This document shows, in pieces, positions 14,131 through 35,800 of a DNA stretch of 64,000 bases. The DNA lies in NCBI RefSeq assembly GCF_901933205.1, contig NC_044573.1, forward strand, positions 49,657,493 through 49,721,492, in the 5' to 3' direction. Source of the stretch: Camarhynchus parvulus. Lineage: Eukaryota > Chordata > Aves > Passeriformes > Thraupidae. Below the pieces are notes generated by a model that was not told the origin of the DNA, did no database searches, and was given only the letters and a program-made list of their open reading frames with translations. Made by a program: the position numbers and the translations under genes. Numbering within the stretch: the first letter of the stretch is position 1; each line of letters begins with the position of its first letter.

Positions 14131-14330
14131 GCTATCAGCCCTAGCTCCCAGATACCTGATGCCAGCTTTGCTGGTAATGTAGGCCACGGAAGCAAATCCA
14201 GAGAGATTGAGTTGGAAGTGGAGAGAGGCTCTGAGATCTATTTGCTTGGCTTCCTGACGACGAGGGGGTGTCTAACTTCTCTTTTTCCTTTCTGGCTGGA
14301 AAGGGGATGCCGTTGGAGAGGGATCATTAG

Positions 14331-21293
<6,963 letters not shown>

Positions 21294-21910
21294 ACTTCCC
21301 ACGGAAGAAGCACCTTAGCTGAAGCACGCAGCGCAAAGGTGGAACTGCTATGGCCTTTAAAATTTGTGAAAATATTCCAAATGAGGCACAAAACCAATGA
21401 ATTTATGAAGGAAGAAACTTGAAGTAACAGGGACTGCGTCTCTTCACCTCATCCCAGGATTCTCTACCTTCCATTTGTGGCACGTGTACACACGGTGTGG
21501 CACCAAGTCCAATCCAGACTGGTAACATGGGGATTCTAGTTAACAAACATGTCATGGAAGGATTAAACTTAAGGAAAGCTGGGAAGCTCTTCCTCTGTAA
21601 TCCCTCGGCTACAATGAAATGTCAATAATGCTATAGATTCAGCAATCACAAAAAGGGCTTTTAGCACATACATATTCCAATTTGTTTTGGTTTTTTTTTT
21701 TTCCTATTTTATGCATTTATATTTAAATGAGTTTTTGACAAGCTGAGTTGCTCAGTCTGTGTGTGTTTACATCACATCATTCTGCAGTGTTCTGGAATGA
21801 TCACAACAGCTCTCAGGAAAGCAAATAAATATATAACCTCTACAAAATTTCCAGTAACTGTCCCCAAAGGTTCAAATGTGCACTGTGAATAAAGGCTGTC
21901 TTTTCTCACA
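21294..21910 (+). other. 3' UTR of the SMIM28-like gene
   Basis: Non-coding sequence after the stop codon, reaching the first canonical poly(A) signals: AATAAA at 21824-21829 and 21888-21893 (a variant ATTAAA lies near 21563). Which one is used cannot be told from sequence. Confidence 0.5.
21824..21893 (+). terminator. Poly(A) signals of the SMIM28-like gene
   Basis: Two AATAAA hexamers, 64 bases apart, lie about 530 and 595 bases after the stop codon on the coding strand. They are the first canonical signals after the gene. Confidence 0.5.
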
Positions 21911-24900
21911 ATTGGACAATGAGGACAAGCAGCAACCAGAGAAGACCTGATTGTTCTGGGTGAGGAAGCCTCCATGCAAGAGCACACTCACTCTATTGCT
22001 ACAAGCTGCTTGCCAAGGTCTGCAAGGTCCCAACATTCCAGACTACTCAGCTGACTTTTTTTCCAAGACTAAAATAATAAACCATGTGACTTACTTGGTG
22101 CAGTGTGTAAAGGAGCTGAGGAAAAATTAATAAAATCAAGTGCACCAAAAAAGCCATGGTCTGTACTTGAAAACAGCATTATAATCCCTTCCTCTTCATC
22201 CCTAGGGCAGGGTGAGGCTGGTTCAAGTGTGTTGGTGGCAGTGGTTCAGAGGGTTTGCACATGCTTTCAGAAAATGATGTATGTCATCTTTAATTCTATT
22301 TTGCAGGATAGCATTTTCACCAAGTTGATAGATGCTCTTGTTACAGAAGGTGGTTGGTACAGGTCCTGACAGCCTCAAAGGTTATGTTGGCAGGCCAGAG
22401 ACAAATGCAGTGTCATGGAATAGCTGACACCTGCAAGGAAGAATCTGTCATAGCAGCTGGCGCAGTCTTGGTGTATCTCACAAACCCAAAGGCTTGCACT
22501 TGGGGATTTCAGCAGCTGTCAGGAGGTGCCAGTAACAGCCAGTCCTGCTCTACCCACGTTCTTTAAAAAAAATCCAACAAAAACAACAACACAATAACAG
22601 AAGAAAAAAATCCTCACTGTACAGCAGAAAAAAGGTCACTTGAGGGCTGCAAGGTGGTTGAACTCTGTTTTATGTCAACAGTGACACAATCACAGTAACC
22701 AAATAGTCCATATCAAAACTGATGTTCCACTCATACATTTCTCTTACAATGAGGAAAAAATATGCCTTTTCTATTTAGAAAAAAAGGGTTATTTTCTTGA
22801 ACTACAAATTTGTGTTAATTCTTTTTCTAATGTTCCATTTGGGTCATCAAAGCAAGACATGTTTTGGAAAACTCCAAATTCAATCAACCGTTTTTCTTTA
22901 CAGACCATATCTGGGAACAGTTCCCGGTATTTGCTAATGTGTTTGAAAGTACCATATTCTAATGCCTCCTCACATTTTCTTTACTTCCTTAATATTTGGA
23001 ACATGCAGTTGTTTCTAAGGAAAGACAAAGACAGAAAAATACAAGAGCCCCAGACAACATACCTAATTGGAAAGATGCAAAGTTTTGAGGTTAAAAGATA
23101 AACCACTTCTGCCTCTGGTGTCTGTATCTTCCACTAACTTCAGGGGAATTGTATGGATATGCTTGAAAACTCGCACATTGTCATATCAAGCTGAATATAT
23201 TTGAATATATTCAAGTTGAATATATCGCCTTAAAAGATCTTAAGAGATTTACTGTATTCTGAAATGTGTTCTGCTGTTCTTCAGCATGATCTCTTGTTTA
23301 CTTTAACTTGGTAGAGCCTCTGGGTTCATCATTCTAAACTGCTCTCTAGTTACCTTAGTTACAGTTAAGAAAAATTTTGACTGGTATTTCTTGTGACCAA
23401 GACTGATATACTTCTATAACTGGTTGAGAATTGCTATTCTCTCCAAGAATATAGAGAGTGATTGTTTCATGCAGTATTTATTGGACAATTCTCAAATCCT
23501 GCTTTAGAGAAACAGCTTTTGATTGTTAGCATTGCTAAAGACAATTAAAAACAGACACTTGCTCAAATCCATACTAACAGAAACCCTGCCATGACTCAGA
23601 TTCTTCCTTCTGGTAAACTGCTTTTTATTCCATCTGGAATTGGTATCCCTTATCTCATTCCCACACAGATTTGTCTAGGCTTGTATGTTAATTGTCCCTA
23701 GTGGGTTTCAATATAACTGGGATCTCTACTCTTAAATCTCTACCCCAAAGAGAAGGCCCACCAACAAAAAAAAAAAAAAAAAAAGAGAATGTTTCTCAAG
23801 CAAATATACTGAAATTATGTCTCCATTGCCTAGAAGCTGCCTCTGATCCTGTCAGGCTGTGCTACACACATCTCAGCATCCACCAAATTACTGATGTTGG
23901 TGCTACTGGTTGTGGGCAGCTCTCAGGTCCTCTGGGCAAACACCTTGTGCATCAAAGCAGAGCTTTGTGAAAAGATTTCAAGTGAGGCACAAAACCAAAG
24001 AATGCTCTCTCAGAGCACAGAGCTTGTGACCTGAAAGGAACTCCTGCCTGGCAATAGGAGCAGCCATAGGTGCAGTGGGAAGATCTCCCATTGTTTTAGC
24101 TGCAGTAACCTGAAAGGTGAAGGTTTAGAGCACCCCATCTAAAAGAAAGATGTTGGAATTGGGACCATAAACAAAAAAAAAAAAAAATCTGAGGAGAGAC
24201 ATTAAGTTTTCAATTACATAAAAGGTAACTGCAAACACAGTAAAATACGGACCCCTCATGCATACATCAATCTGAACTGGTGCTAGTGATTTTAAACTGA
24301 AGCAAGATTAAATCAGAAAAGAAAGTCTATAAAAGTGAAGTGTAGGCTGAAAGTGCAGTGAAGCAGTGGCAGCACCATCTCTGGACACAATGAGAAGGTA
24401 GACAAGTGTCTGTCCAGTATGATGAAGGCTCCTGCTTAGAGCAGAGAATGGATTAGATGTCTTCTCTGTGTCCTTTCCTGTTCCTATACCCTAAAGTTAC
24501 ACCAAAGTAATTTTTGTTCCTTGTTTCCAAATTACATGAAATCAGATGTTTCTTTGTTTCTTTGAAAATTTCTTATTATGAGATTTCATGTGCAATGTTA
24601 CAGAAATTACTGTAACATTGGCATTGTTCTTTATAGCCACAAGGTTATTTTTCTTTTTTTTATTTTTGTTTAAATCTTATATCTGCTAGTACACATACAA
24701 AATATGAACTCACCTTGATGTGAAGGGTAATTGCAATTCATTTTTCTATTATGAAAATACTAAGGAGCACTGATGAGATTAATTATGTATACACTGCCCC
24801 TTGTTTATATTTAGTAGGAGATTATCAACAATAGAGGCCCTTTCATTAAGGGGGCTTCACAAGCTTAGAGTGCAATCTCTGTGCTTGTCTTCCCCCTGAG

Positions 24901-26463
24901 AGCTGCCAGAGTCTCTCACTTACACGCGTCCATTGTCCTGCAGACCAAGACAAATACACATCCTGCACACATGGCTGATTCTTGATCAAAAGACATTGAA
25001 TGGAAAACAACACAGGTAATTTATACAAAATAGTTCTTCTAGATAGCCACTGAAAGTATTCAGCATGTATCTCTGATGATGCCACAGTAGTTTCATATTA
25101 ATAGAATATCCCGCCTGTCTCATTTTAGCCAAAGGAAGAAAAGATGACACAGCTCTTTGCAGCCACTGTGGGACCTCAGAAAGCAACATCTCACATAACA
25201 TGGATGCATGCTTCTGCATAGATGGAGCGTCTGGCACCTGATCTTTGCTGAACTTAAAACTAACTCGTGACTCATTGGTTTGTACTTAGCAATGATAAAA
25301 TGTGCTTTTCAAAACACAATAGTCATTGCTTGGCATTATGAAGTAACCCTTGGTCTAGGGAAAGCAGAATAAGCATTTCAGTGCATACATTTCATTTTAG
25401 AGAGATCCTCACCTGTAACAAATATCTTGACTAGAAATTTAGAAACCCAACTGAAGTGGAAAACACTTTGAAAAAAGAAAACCAAACAAACCCTGACAGT
25501 ATGTCTTTATGAGAGTTCCATAATATCGCAGTGGTCAAGAAAGAACTATTCCCAAAATAAAACTCCTTGCTTAAAGGATCTATACTTTAAAAGATTTTAT
25601 GTGGGTTCTGATGGGAGCAAAGCCTCCAAATGCAGACACACAACTACTCTTGCTAGTACAAACTCCACTGGCATGAGCTATATATGCTCCAGTAGTGAAA
25701 ACTCTTACAAATGTATGTTTTATCAATAGGAGAAAGTGAGTGGGCAGTCTTCTTAGGAGAGCAATTTTATTTGGGTGAGGGAGTTTTTTTCTGTTGTTGT
25801 TTTTTGCTGTTTTTTTCCCACAAATTTTTGAGAATAAACATTGCACAAAACCATCAGATAAAGATAAGCTGAATGCTTATGGCAAATAAATTATTCACTG
25901 ACTCCTCTCTCAAAAACTGTCATAAGTGAAACAGCTATAAATTTTTAATAATGAAATTTCTTAATTTCAGTCTGTTAGTAAATAATCATGTCATGCTGTG
26001 ACTTTCATTACGAAGCAGTTCCATTCATCACTTGGATAATGAAGTCTTCTGCAGAATGGGAAAGGCATGTGAGTGTGAGCCTAAGGAAGGTGTCCTCTGT
26101 AATAAAGACAGCCTGCCATTCTCAGTGGTATGGCTAGCAAGGCTGGGCACAGCTCAGAAACCAGTGCTGCAGATGCCTGGGTGTTGATGAAGACAGCAAA
26201 ACCTCATTGAAGACTCTGGGATACATGACTAGGCTGACAGCAGTGTAAATTGTACTTTCACAAGCTTTTCATTAAAAAGGTAGAAAAATGCCAATGTCTT
26301 TCATGTTTGTTGAGGGTGTGAAAGAATCAAACTTGTCTGTGAGTTTGGCTCCATCAGTAGTTTCACTTCTGATTATTCACAGGAATATCATTGTCTATGA
26401 GAGCTTGCTGTCAGAAATTAAGTTTAAGGAAGAAGCAGCAATCAAAACTGTAGAACTCAGAAT
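21911..26463. other. Intergenic stretch, no gene seen
   Basis: A/T-rich sequence containing poly(A) runs at 23768-23783 and about 24171-24187 and a perfect 11-bp hairpin at 24593-24620. No open frame looks coding and no splice-bounded exon was recognised. Confidence 0.55.
24593..24620. repeat. Small perfect hairpin
   Basis: CAATGTTACAG (24593-24603) and CTGTAACATTG (24610-24620) are exact reverse complements separated by six bases. It lacks a poly-U tail or extended stem, so it is not called an RNA gene. Confidence 0.6.
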
Positions 26464-26800
26464 TTCATAGAAACAAATCATAGGATCATTGAGATTGGAA
26501 AAGGCCTCTAAGATCATCAAGTCCAACTTTTAGCCCAGCATTGCCATGTTCACTGCTAGACCATGTAAATGACACATCTCCATATTTTTGAATGCTTCCA
26601 GGGATGGTGATATGGCCACTTTCCTGGACAGCCTGTTTCAATGCTTGATAACTATTTAGTGAAGAAATTTTTTCTAATATACAATTTAAACCCTCCCTGG
26701 TGCAATTTTTCCTATCTTGGAAATTTTGTCACTTTTTACCTGGGAGAAGAGGCCAACCCCTACCTCACTACGAACATCCTTTCAAACAAGTTGTGCCATT
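26464..26800 (-). mobile_element. CR1 LINE 3' fragment, reverse orientation
   Basis: It opens with 'AATCATAGGATCATTGAGATTGG', 'AAGGCCTCTAAGATCATCAAGTCCAAC' pieces of the CR1 3' end in complement, and continues through 'GGGAGAAGAGGCCAACCCCTACCTC' about 280 bases on. The left edge is firm; the right edge is blurred by divergence. It is more diverged than the copy at 17228-17484. Confidence 0.88.
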
Positions 26801-29800
26801 AATATATTATCATATCCAGCCCCTTTTATATTAATTTGTCCCCACAATGTCAGCATTATTTTATTCTTGAATGCTTATTTGTGGTTTTTTTTCTTGAATG
26901 CTTACCTTAGAACTTTTCAGACATTTCCATCTGTGACAAAAACAAATACCTCAAAGCAAGAGAGCACAGACAGGCAATCTTCTCCAGTCTTGTCAGGCAC
27001 CTTCACAGGTCTATCTTTTTATTTTATGTTATGTTATTTTAGTTATTTTAGTGTTTTGGCTTTTTTTTTTTTTTTTTTTTCCAGGTTCAAACTAAGAGAA
27101 CTGAATGCATGGGTTTTTTTAGTTCTTTGAATACTAATGAAGTGAATTCCTTTAATGGCCTTCCAAGCTCAAAGCACAGGAAGCAAAGCCATACTCTTCC
27201 TGCCGTACACCATCAACTATCCTAAAAGGAAAGGAACATGAAAAAGATCACAAATCAGGATGAAAAAAGGTAAGAGAAATGCCCATCCAGAAATAAGCCT
27301 CTCACAAAATTGCTTTCTTCTCCCTGATTTCCTATTTTTCCCTTCTCTCTCCTTTGGCATTATTTTCATTTTCTGCCAACTCTCTAAAAGACAACACAGA
27401 AAGGAAAACTTCTTCCACAGACTGACCCATGGCTGTAGAGAGCAAAACTAAGTGTCATGTGTTGTGTTCCACTGTAATCTGGAATATCTGTGTGTGATTA
27501 TAAAATGCTTTGCACAAAGTCGGTTTCCACTGCAGGTAAACCACACTGCTCGTGTACCAACAACATGCCAAATAGTTGAAACAGCACTATTAAAAACTCA
27601 GCATGTTTTTCAGTTTTGTGGCAGTTTTTCTCTCACTTTGTCTTCCAGTTTGGAAAGCTCGCAGTTGACAGCACTCTCAGATGTTAGTATGTCCTAAGGT
27701 TCTTCAGAAAGTCTGTACACCTATATGTTTTAGAAAAAAAAAAAAAAGCTTGATGGGAATTAGCTCATTTATAAACCCTATCTTAACTAACACTCACCCC
27801 TTTTTCGCTTTTCTTAACAATGCAGAACCTAAATATTTCTATTAAAGACTGATTTCTAGTGGTTTCTAGCAGCAAAACATTGTGGTCATCAGGAACTAAA
27901 AAATGCTGCTGTCATGCAATGAAAGGGGAAAAAAACAGCATATCCATTAGCACAACCCTTGAGTGTTTGGCTGCATCAGGAAGATCGAAGCAGACAGAGG
28001 ACATTATTTCAGAGACAGAAGAAGCCACACAAGTACAGTCCTGTCTGGCACAATTCTGAGGCTTTCACAGTGATTCTTTTCCACAGCATTACCAGAAATT
28101 ATCACCTGGAGAAAAAGCACAGTGCTACATGACAGAGGAGCCTGGTGTCCCTGGTGCATCACTGGTGTCACCTGAGGGGTTGGCATCAATGGGTCCAGTG
28201 GTGCCAGGCTCCACCAGGAGGTCCTGCAGCTCTCACTGCTCCTGTGCACCTCTCCAGCAGCCCCAGCCCTGACACTCCCACCCGTAAGAAGGAAAGGCTG
28301 GGTGGTCTCAACCTGCCCAGTAAGATCTCTACCGGAAACAAAATAAAATAATCAAGGTATTTGACCCTTAGAGCATATTTTTTTATAAAAGTAGCAAGTT
28401 AATACTCTGGTCACATCTAGATCTGTGCGCCAGTTGTTATGTATGGCACACTCTGTAAAAGAGACACAAAGTAAATTCTACTTTCTTTCTCTAAAAACAT
28501 GGCCTAACATAAACTAGAGCACAAGGGAATAACTACTGTTTGATATTGCATTTTATGCTTTGCAGATCATCCTGTAAGTCAGAGGGCTTATTTCTAACCC
28601 ATTATTCTTTATCTAGCTTATGCATATATTATTTTAAATAATGTAAATAGAAATTGTAGGGGTGGCAGGCAAGGTGAACTATAAGCATGAAGCATGCCCA
28701 GATACCATATCTGAGAGCTCCACATGAACAGCTCTCCCTCTTTAGCTTACATCACTTCAAAAGATTATCACTTCCTATACATCTTCACAATTATCTGGAC
28801 TCTTTCCAAATGCCCACTCCAACTACCAACTAATCACACAGTTGTTGGAGGCATTTATGACTTTGGTTTGTCCAGTTTCATTTATTAACAGATTTTCTGT
28901 TTTAGCTGGAACTGAGTGCCAGGAAATATTTACACTACATGCATTAACTTCTAATAAATACCATTTTCTACTTTTGTTAAAAGACAAAAAATATTTCCAG
29001 AATGGTTTGCATTTAGAGCAGTTATACTGATTTTTCAAGAGCTGTAAATAAATTTTCATGATAATGACAACCTGCTTCCCTGCTCCAAGTTATGCTGGGC
29101 ATCACTCCCAGCTACCGCAAGAGGGGAGCTTGTTGGCAAGGCTTCTCTCCATTAGGTAGCTTGCCATCATGTTTAACAGACAACAAGATTAAATTCCTAA
29201 TTTTTCCAGGACTCAGCTTCTTTGGTAAAACTGGACACCAGAACATCCAACAGCTACTCTGAGGGAGGTCGAGTTTCACTGCTGATGGGCCTTGGAGAGT
29301 TTCCAGCAACTCCTGTTCACCTGGTCCCTTGTCCCAGTGATGTACCAGCCCTTTTTAAAGTTGTATGCCTTTATTTAGTACTTCTCATAAATTACCACAA
29401 TAGTACCCAACAACACAGACTACTCCAACTGGTATTTTTCCAGCTAACGCTGTTTTGAACCATAAATTTTGGCAAAATACATATTATTCTTAACCCCAGT
29501 CATTAGCCCCCAACAGCCTTGCTCCCAGTTTGTGACAGCTCCACAGCAAATGTCCCTTTCTGCTCTGCCCACAGCAGCAGAAGAGCTGCCAGTGGCTAAA
29601 TTAGGTCTGGCTCCTTGGGCTGCCATGGGATCAACTGCCCCAAATGGCACCAGGGCTTCTGATGGAGCCTGTCAGGAGATGTTCTCCTGCATCCTCCAAG
29701 TTTCTGGAAATGAGAGAGAACTGCCAAAGCCATCCAGGAGCACCAGGGATATTACACAGTAGTGCTGGACCAAGCGGCAGCTTCATCCAGAGACCCCAGT

Positions 29801-32800
29801 GACAGTCCAAGAGCTCTGTATTGAACCATTAAGTGTCTGGCAAATCAGCACAGTTGTAAATATTTAATACCAAATAGCCTGCTCAGAGTGGCCAAGCACT
29901 TACTCATTTTTGTCTCAGTTTCCTTGCCTAGGCACTCAGCACAGAGGGGACAGATGGCCTCCCAGCCCCATCAGTGTTTGCTCCTGTGTCCCCTACCTGC
30001 ACACCTTCCCCAAGGGGTGTCTGTGGCCGGCAGATACCCTGATCAGGTGACAGCCTGAGCAGGTACAAGGCCTTAGAGATGGCAAAAGGTGAGTAAAGTA
30101 TACATAGAAGGATCAGTTAGGCTGAGTTAGGCAGGTTGCTGCACAGCCACAAGGATCCATCAGCACAGATTACAGAAGGAGATTGACAGTTCTGGATTTG
30201 GAGCCTTGCAGACAGAGGTAATTGACAAACCTAGCATCTACTGCTGCCCAGTTTTAACCCAGAGCCTCCACACAGCTGCCAGTCAGGGCACCCTTAATCC
30301 AGCTGCTGGTTCAATCAAGGGCACAGGAGATAATGGGCAGTAGCAGTCCCCAGAGCAGGCAGCTTAAGGACAAGAATGAAAAGCAAAGGCTTTAAAGTCA
30401 CACCCTGTTCACCAGAAGTATTTTACACAGCTCCTTCTACTTTCCACTTTCTTCCTCTTGAAGACGCCTGGAAGTTTTGCATCCCCTGGTTCCACTGCTC
30501 ACACCACTTGGAAAGTTATAATGTCAGATTAAATGCAATTTGTTATCAAATAATAAAAAAATGATAGGAGAATTTCTATACTGTTTAAGGCAACTTGAAC
30601 ATTTGACCTACATACTTGATTACAACCATTTTGAGAGGATTTAAATAGCTGCTTTCCATTCTGTACATAGGCTTTCTTCAGCTTTGGTATAGCTCCCTGA
30701 ACAACAAATTTTTCCTGGTATGATATTATGAAGGCAAGGATACTTCCAACAGAGAGAACTACTCCTGTGCTACATCACAGTCAAAAAAAATCAATAAATC
30801 TTGTAACTCAACAAATTTAAAAGTATTTAAAAGTACCTGTAGCAAGCAGTGTTGATAAGCCATAAGAAAACAAGATGCAGCATTACAGATGTCCTCAACA
30901 GCAACTGCCTCTTTCCTCCTGATTTTCCAAGCTCTCTCACAAGTGAACTTTAACTTGTAATCAGATTTCACCTGTGGCTTGTTTCCTGCAGAGCAGTCAA
31001 GGGGTTCTCAGGACTTAAAGGAAACCTTAAGCAATCTTTGGTTGCATAATGAAAATTTAACTTTCTTGGTTAGTCTGGCTAGTTCCAATTAGGTGCGAGT
31101 GCCGCTCCAGACTTTGACTTGGCTGCCACAACCTAGCCTGGTCTTCCCAATCCCACAGGGAGCTGTGCCTTTTCTTGTGCCCATCTCTGAGTAAACTTAG
31201 TGCTTCCCAGTTCTCAGTGAGGAGAAAACAAGTGAGTTGAATAAAGACCCCTTAGGGACAGGAACATCTGTTTTGTCAGGTGTGCAAAGTGCAGGGCCCA
31301 CAGAGAGCTGCCCCCATTCCTCACAGGCTTGCTGCAGAGTTCAGGATTAGCAGTGACCCATCTGATGTACCTGGGTCACCTGCTTTATAGCTGAGGAAAA
31401 AGGGTGTGCTGGGTAGCAAGGTTTCCTCAGAACACTAATGTACTGTGATGGTGCTGCATGGGATCTGAGTCTGCTCTCCTACTGGCTTTTCCACCCTGTC
31501 ATGGCCCCTCTGTGAAATCTGTATGAAATCAGGTAATTTCAAAAGTACAAAGTTTCTTTCAGTTTCACAGAAACTCAAATTTCAATAAAAGTGACTATAA
31601 CAGACCTCATTATGGGAAGGACTGTAGTATTCAGCTTTTATAAGACACTGAGAAAACCCATAGAAACACATAGAAGAAATGCTCCATAAATATGGTGAAA
31701 ATGTTATTGCAGTGGGTCCTCTGTGATGCAGCAGAGAATCCAACAAGTCAAAAAGGTACAGAAAAACTGGTGTTTGTACTTTGTTGCTCTCAGAACTACA
31801 GCAGAACAATGAAGTTATGACAGATTTATTTGCAGAACTAAAGGAGCAAATGCAGACTTTGAACAAGACATGGAGACAGACGCTTTCTTGAATGCCACGC
31901 TCTTTAGCTGATCTGCCTGAGTTTCTATGTGCCATTGAGCTGTTTTTACTCACCTGATCTTCTGAAGGAATGACAATATTGATGGTGCCCCAATGAGCCT
32001 GGCGCACATCCAATCTGCATCCACCTTTGCAGTCTTCTCTTAATGCCACTCAAACATCAGAAAAATGGAATTAATCTCTTGGAATTGGATATCTTTGCTG
32101 AAGAAAGAGGAGAAACGTGTGGGTCTGCCAGCTGTGGATTAACTTGTGTGGTGCTGTCAAATGGTTTGTGTCCCTATAATCCAAAGGGAATCCCCAGAAT
32201 AATAAACTTGGATAAAGTACCTACTTTCCTGCTTTAGGAAACTAATTTTTTCACTTTCATCAACTAAATCATGCACTGCCTAGAGACAAAACCTGGTCTG
32301 AATTAGCCTGTAGCATAGCAATAGTGATTACCCTCCTACGAAAGGCAATTCACTGCGGTAATTCTCACACAAAAACCTCACAATTTTCTTTTTTTTTAAT
32401 CTGACCAAGGCCACAATCAGATTATGTATTACTTTCTATAATCACGTATTTTCCCTGCTTGGTTGGTGAGTCAGCACAGCCAGGACACAGGAAGAACCAG
32501 AAAAACACAAAGATGACATTTATTTCCCTTACCTCACTGACCAGGGGATCCCCAAAGCAGCACCCAGGCAGAGGCACACAAGTGGGACACGGGCACCACA
32601 GAGCTTGGGCCATGCCAGGGGATCACCAAACCTGCTGTCCTTGCCTGTTTATCAGGGATTCACACAGGTATTTTACCACTGTGCTTTGATCTTTCCTGAA
32701 GCAGAGCAAGAATCTCAAGCATGTGTGATAGGGTGCCTCTAAGTCTCTCACAGGCTTATGTTATCTAAACACAGATGTTCTACTTGTCAAACACACAAGG

Positions 32801-35800
32801 CTAAACAACAATTAGTATGATGTATGTGTTTTTCTACACCCCAGCTGCAAGTCACTCCAGCGTGTTTATAATCCTCCTCACCAGTCTTCTGCTATTATCC
32901 ACGTTGGTTCTTCACATCACAATAAAAACATTGTGCTAGCAGGAGCTAGGGAGGGGAGGGAAGAGCTTGAACAGTTTGCAAATGTGAAGGAAACAAACGG
33001 AATCCCACATTCCAGTATCTCCCCAGAGTTACAGACTGCTAAAAAGTGGAATTGAAGACTACCAGGTAAAATTTAAGATTAATATCCAGTGTTCCAAATC
33101 AGGCCCTATTTGATGGAATTCTGCTTTTGTGGTAGAGTCTCTCAGGACATCAGGCTCTTAACAAGTGCAAATCAAGGTGTGCAGCCAGTTATCTTACCAA
33201 TTTATCTGGCCAGTCTGTTCACTGAATTGTTGTTAAATATTTGCTGTCTTCTGTCCTAAGGGCCACCTGTTTTCCAAAAGACATACCAGGATCACAGCTT
33301 GATGCTAGCAAGATGTTCCAAGCAGGATGAGGAAACACCTGTTGAAAGGGTACTGCTAAGGCACTCTACAAGAATTAATAGATGACATGAGACCTGGTTT
33401 ATCCAAAGAAGAAAAAGTCCAACAAAGAAGAGCAACAACCAGAATAACTTTTGAGAAAGGCATTTCAGTTTATTGTCAAGACACTTCCCTCTTTTCTCAG
33501 CAAGTATTTTAGATAATTTCTAACATGGACTTCCAGTTCAAAGAGGTCACAATTTCCCAGACCCTGGTGATCATTTGAGAGAGGAAGTCTGTGGCACAGA
33601 AAGTAAATTTTTAGATTCTTTGTTCCCAAAATCCAACATGGCTCCACATGAGATTGTCACATCATCAAGAAACTCATCCCATGAATTTGATGACTAATTT
33701 GTTGCAGTCAATCCCGGACTTCAAAGCTGCACTTCAAAAAAAAAACTTTTATGTTACACAGCTTGCTTGCCTTGGGTTGTGCTTAACAGTCGAAAACCAG
33801 AGTACTGCTTGTGGTTTTTTAAACTCAGAAATAGTCTAACTACTTTCCATGTTTCCACATGCCCCAATCTTAAATTCTGACAAATTTTGCAAGAAAATGC
33901 ATCAGTAAATGGAGAAATCAGGCTTAATGTTCTGTGTTGGAATAAATAAAGGGCAGTCTCTTGAATATTACATTGAGGTACTTTTTTTTCTCTGTGTATC
34001 TCATCACAAGAGACCTTTCTGAGAAATTTGTTTGATCTTTGCCCTAGAAGATCCAAGTGTGCTGTGTATGGGAATATGCCAACCTCATTTGGGATCACCA
34101 GTGGTTTGATACTGTCTATCCATGGCCTTAAGCTACCTTAGACTCAAACTTGGACTTCTGTGCAACTCTGCATGACCTCTGCTCACAGCCACGTGCTCCC
34201 TGTGCATGCATTTTCCTTCGGATCTCCTTTCTGTAATGTACTTTTGTAAGGCTCTATAAAAATGTAAATACATTAAAATCATTATCATTTCCTAGTCTCT
34301 GACTGCTGTACTGGCTCTATAAACCTGGCCTTTGCTTTTTAAGTCTTTTGGACTACACTGCAGCTCCCAGTTGGCATAGCAATTTGCAAAATCACCATTT
34401 CCAGGCAGCACATTACAACACCCACATTAAGGCAAGAAGGATGGGACCATCTCTTACTAAGGCAGCTTCTCAGCTGGTGATGCTGCACTTGGCACTGAAT
34501 TCTTGTGTCATTGGAATGCTCTTCCCCTGTTTTAAACCGACCTAGAAATCAGGGGTTTCCCCCAAATTTAACTCCCAAAGGCAGGAATTTGTGTCCATTT
34601 TCTGCAACCCAGTGTGAAGAGACTGCTGGAAATAGCCTGTAATTTCTTCTGGAAAAAGTACATTGAACAGATACTTCAGTTTTAAAAAAGAAAAAAATAG
34701 TGTACTACCAAGATGCACATGAACAACATTCCTCTTCAGATAGCAGATAGTTAATTTAGTTTCTTCTATTTCTTGTTTCCAGGATATAATCTTGTGGTGT
34801 TTTAGAATTTGTTTGTTTTCTGGAGATTTTTGTTTTGTTTTGGGTTTGGGTTTTTTTTCATAATTTATGTATTTTTTTCCTCACAAATTAGTTTTTACCA
34901 TCTAAACACAGAACTTAAATTTTTGCTGTTTGCTTTCTAGAGGAAGTGAAAATGCAGAAATTTCTGCTAACTTATGCATCCTGACAATTTTTATTTTTTT
35001 TCCTTCAGCAGCTAACAATTCTGGTTTTATACTGAAGGCTGATGCACAAATAGACCAGTGTGCTACAGACAGAAGCAACTCAGCTACACTGGGACTGGAC
35101 TTTCTTCTCTATATACCTCCCCACATGCTTATACACACACATTTGGATTCACTATTAACAGATAATTTCCTACTAAAATCAATGACATTTTCCATTAGCA
35201 TTGTTGGGAGAAGCATTGATTGGCCCTTAAAAGGTTGGCTGCACATTATGTGAAAGAACCCAACTGCAAAGAGCTAAATTTGCAACACAAAATGTACTCA
35301 ACATTCTGCTATGGAAGCACTATCAAGGCTTCTACCCAGTTTTTCAGGATAATATATGACACAGCACATCTTTATCCAAAATTTCTGCATTTTACTCTGT
35401 TGAGTGTTTATTAATTCACACCAGTTATAACCACAGTCACAATCCAGCACTGAGTAGTTGCCAGATTTTCATGCTGTACTCTGATTTGATAACACCCCTT
35501 TAGAACCAATAAAGTTATCAATTTTGCCCGAAGATTTTTCTCGTCTTAACCATGCAAGAAATAATTTCCAAAAGTTATTCAGAAAATTAAGTGTAAGGGG
35601 GGAATTCACACAGCTACTAAGGGCATTATAAAGCTATTGTGCTCCTTTTTGTGAGTACTGAAGTTATTTTAAATAAAACAGATAAAATGATTCCTCATTG
35701 CCACTGTAAGTTACGTAACACTTTGTTTTACCATTGAAGCCCATCCTTTTAATTCTCTCCTGGAAAAGCAAACAGTGCATCATTTTTAATCACTCAAATG

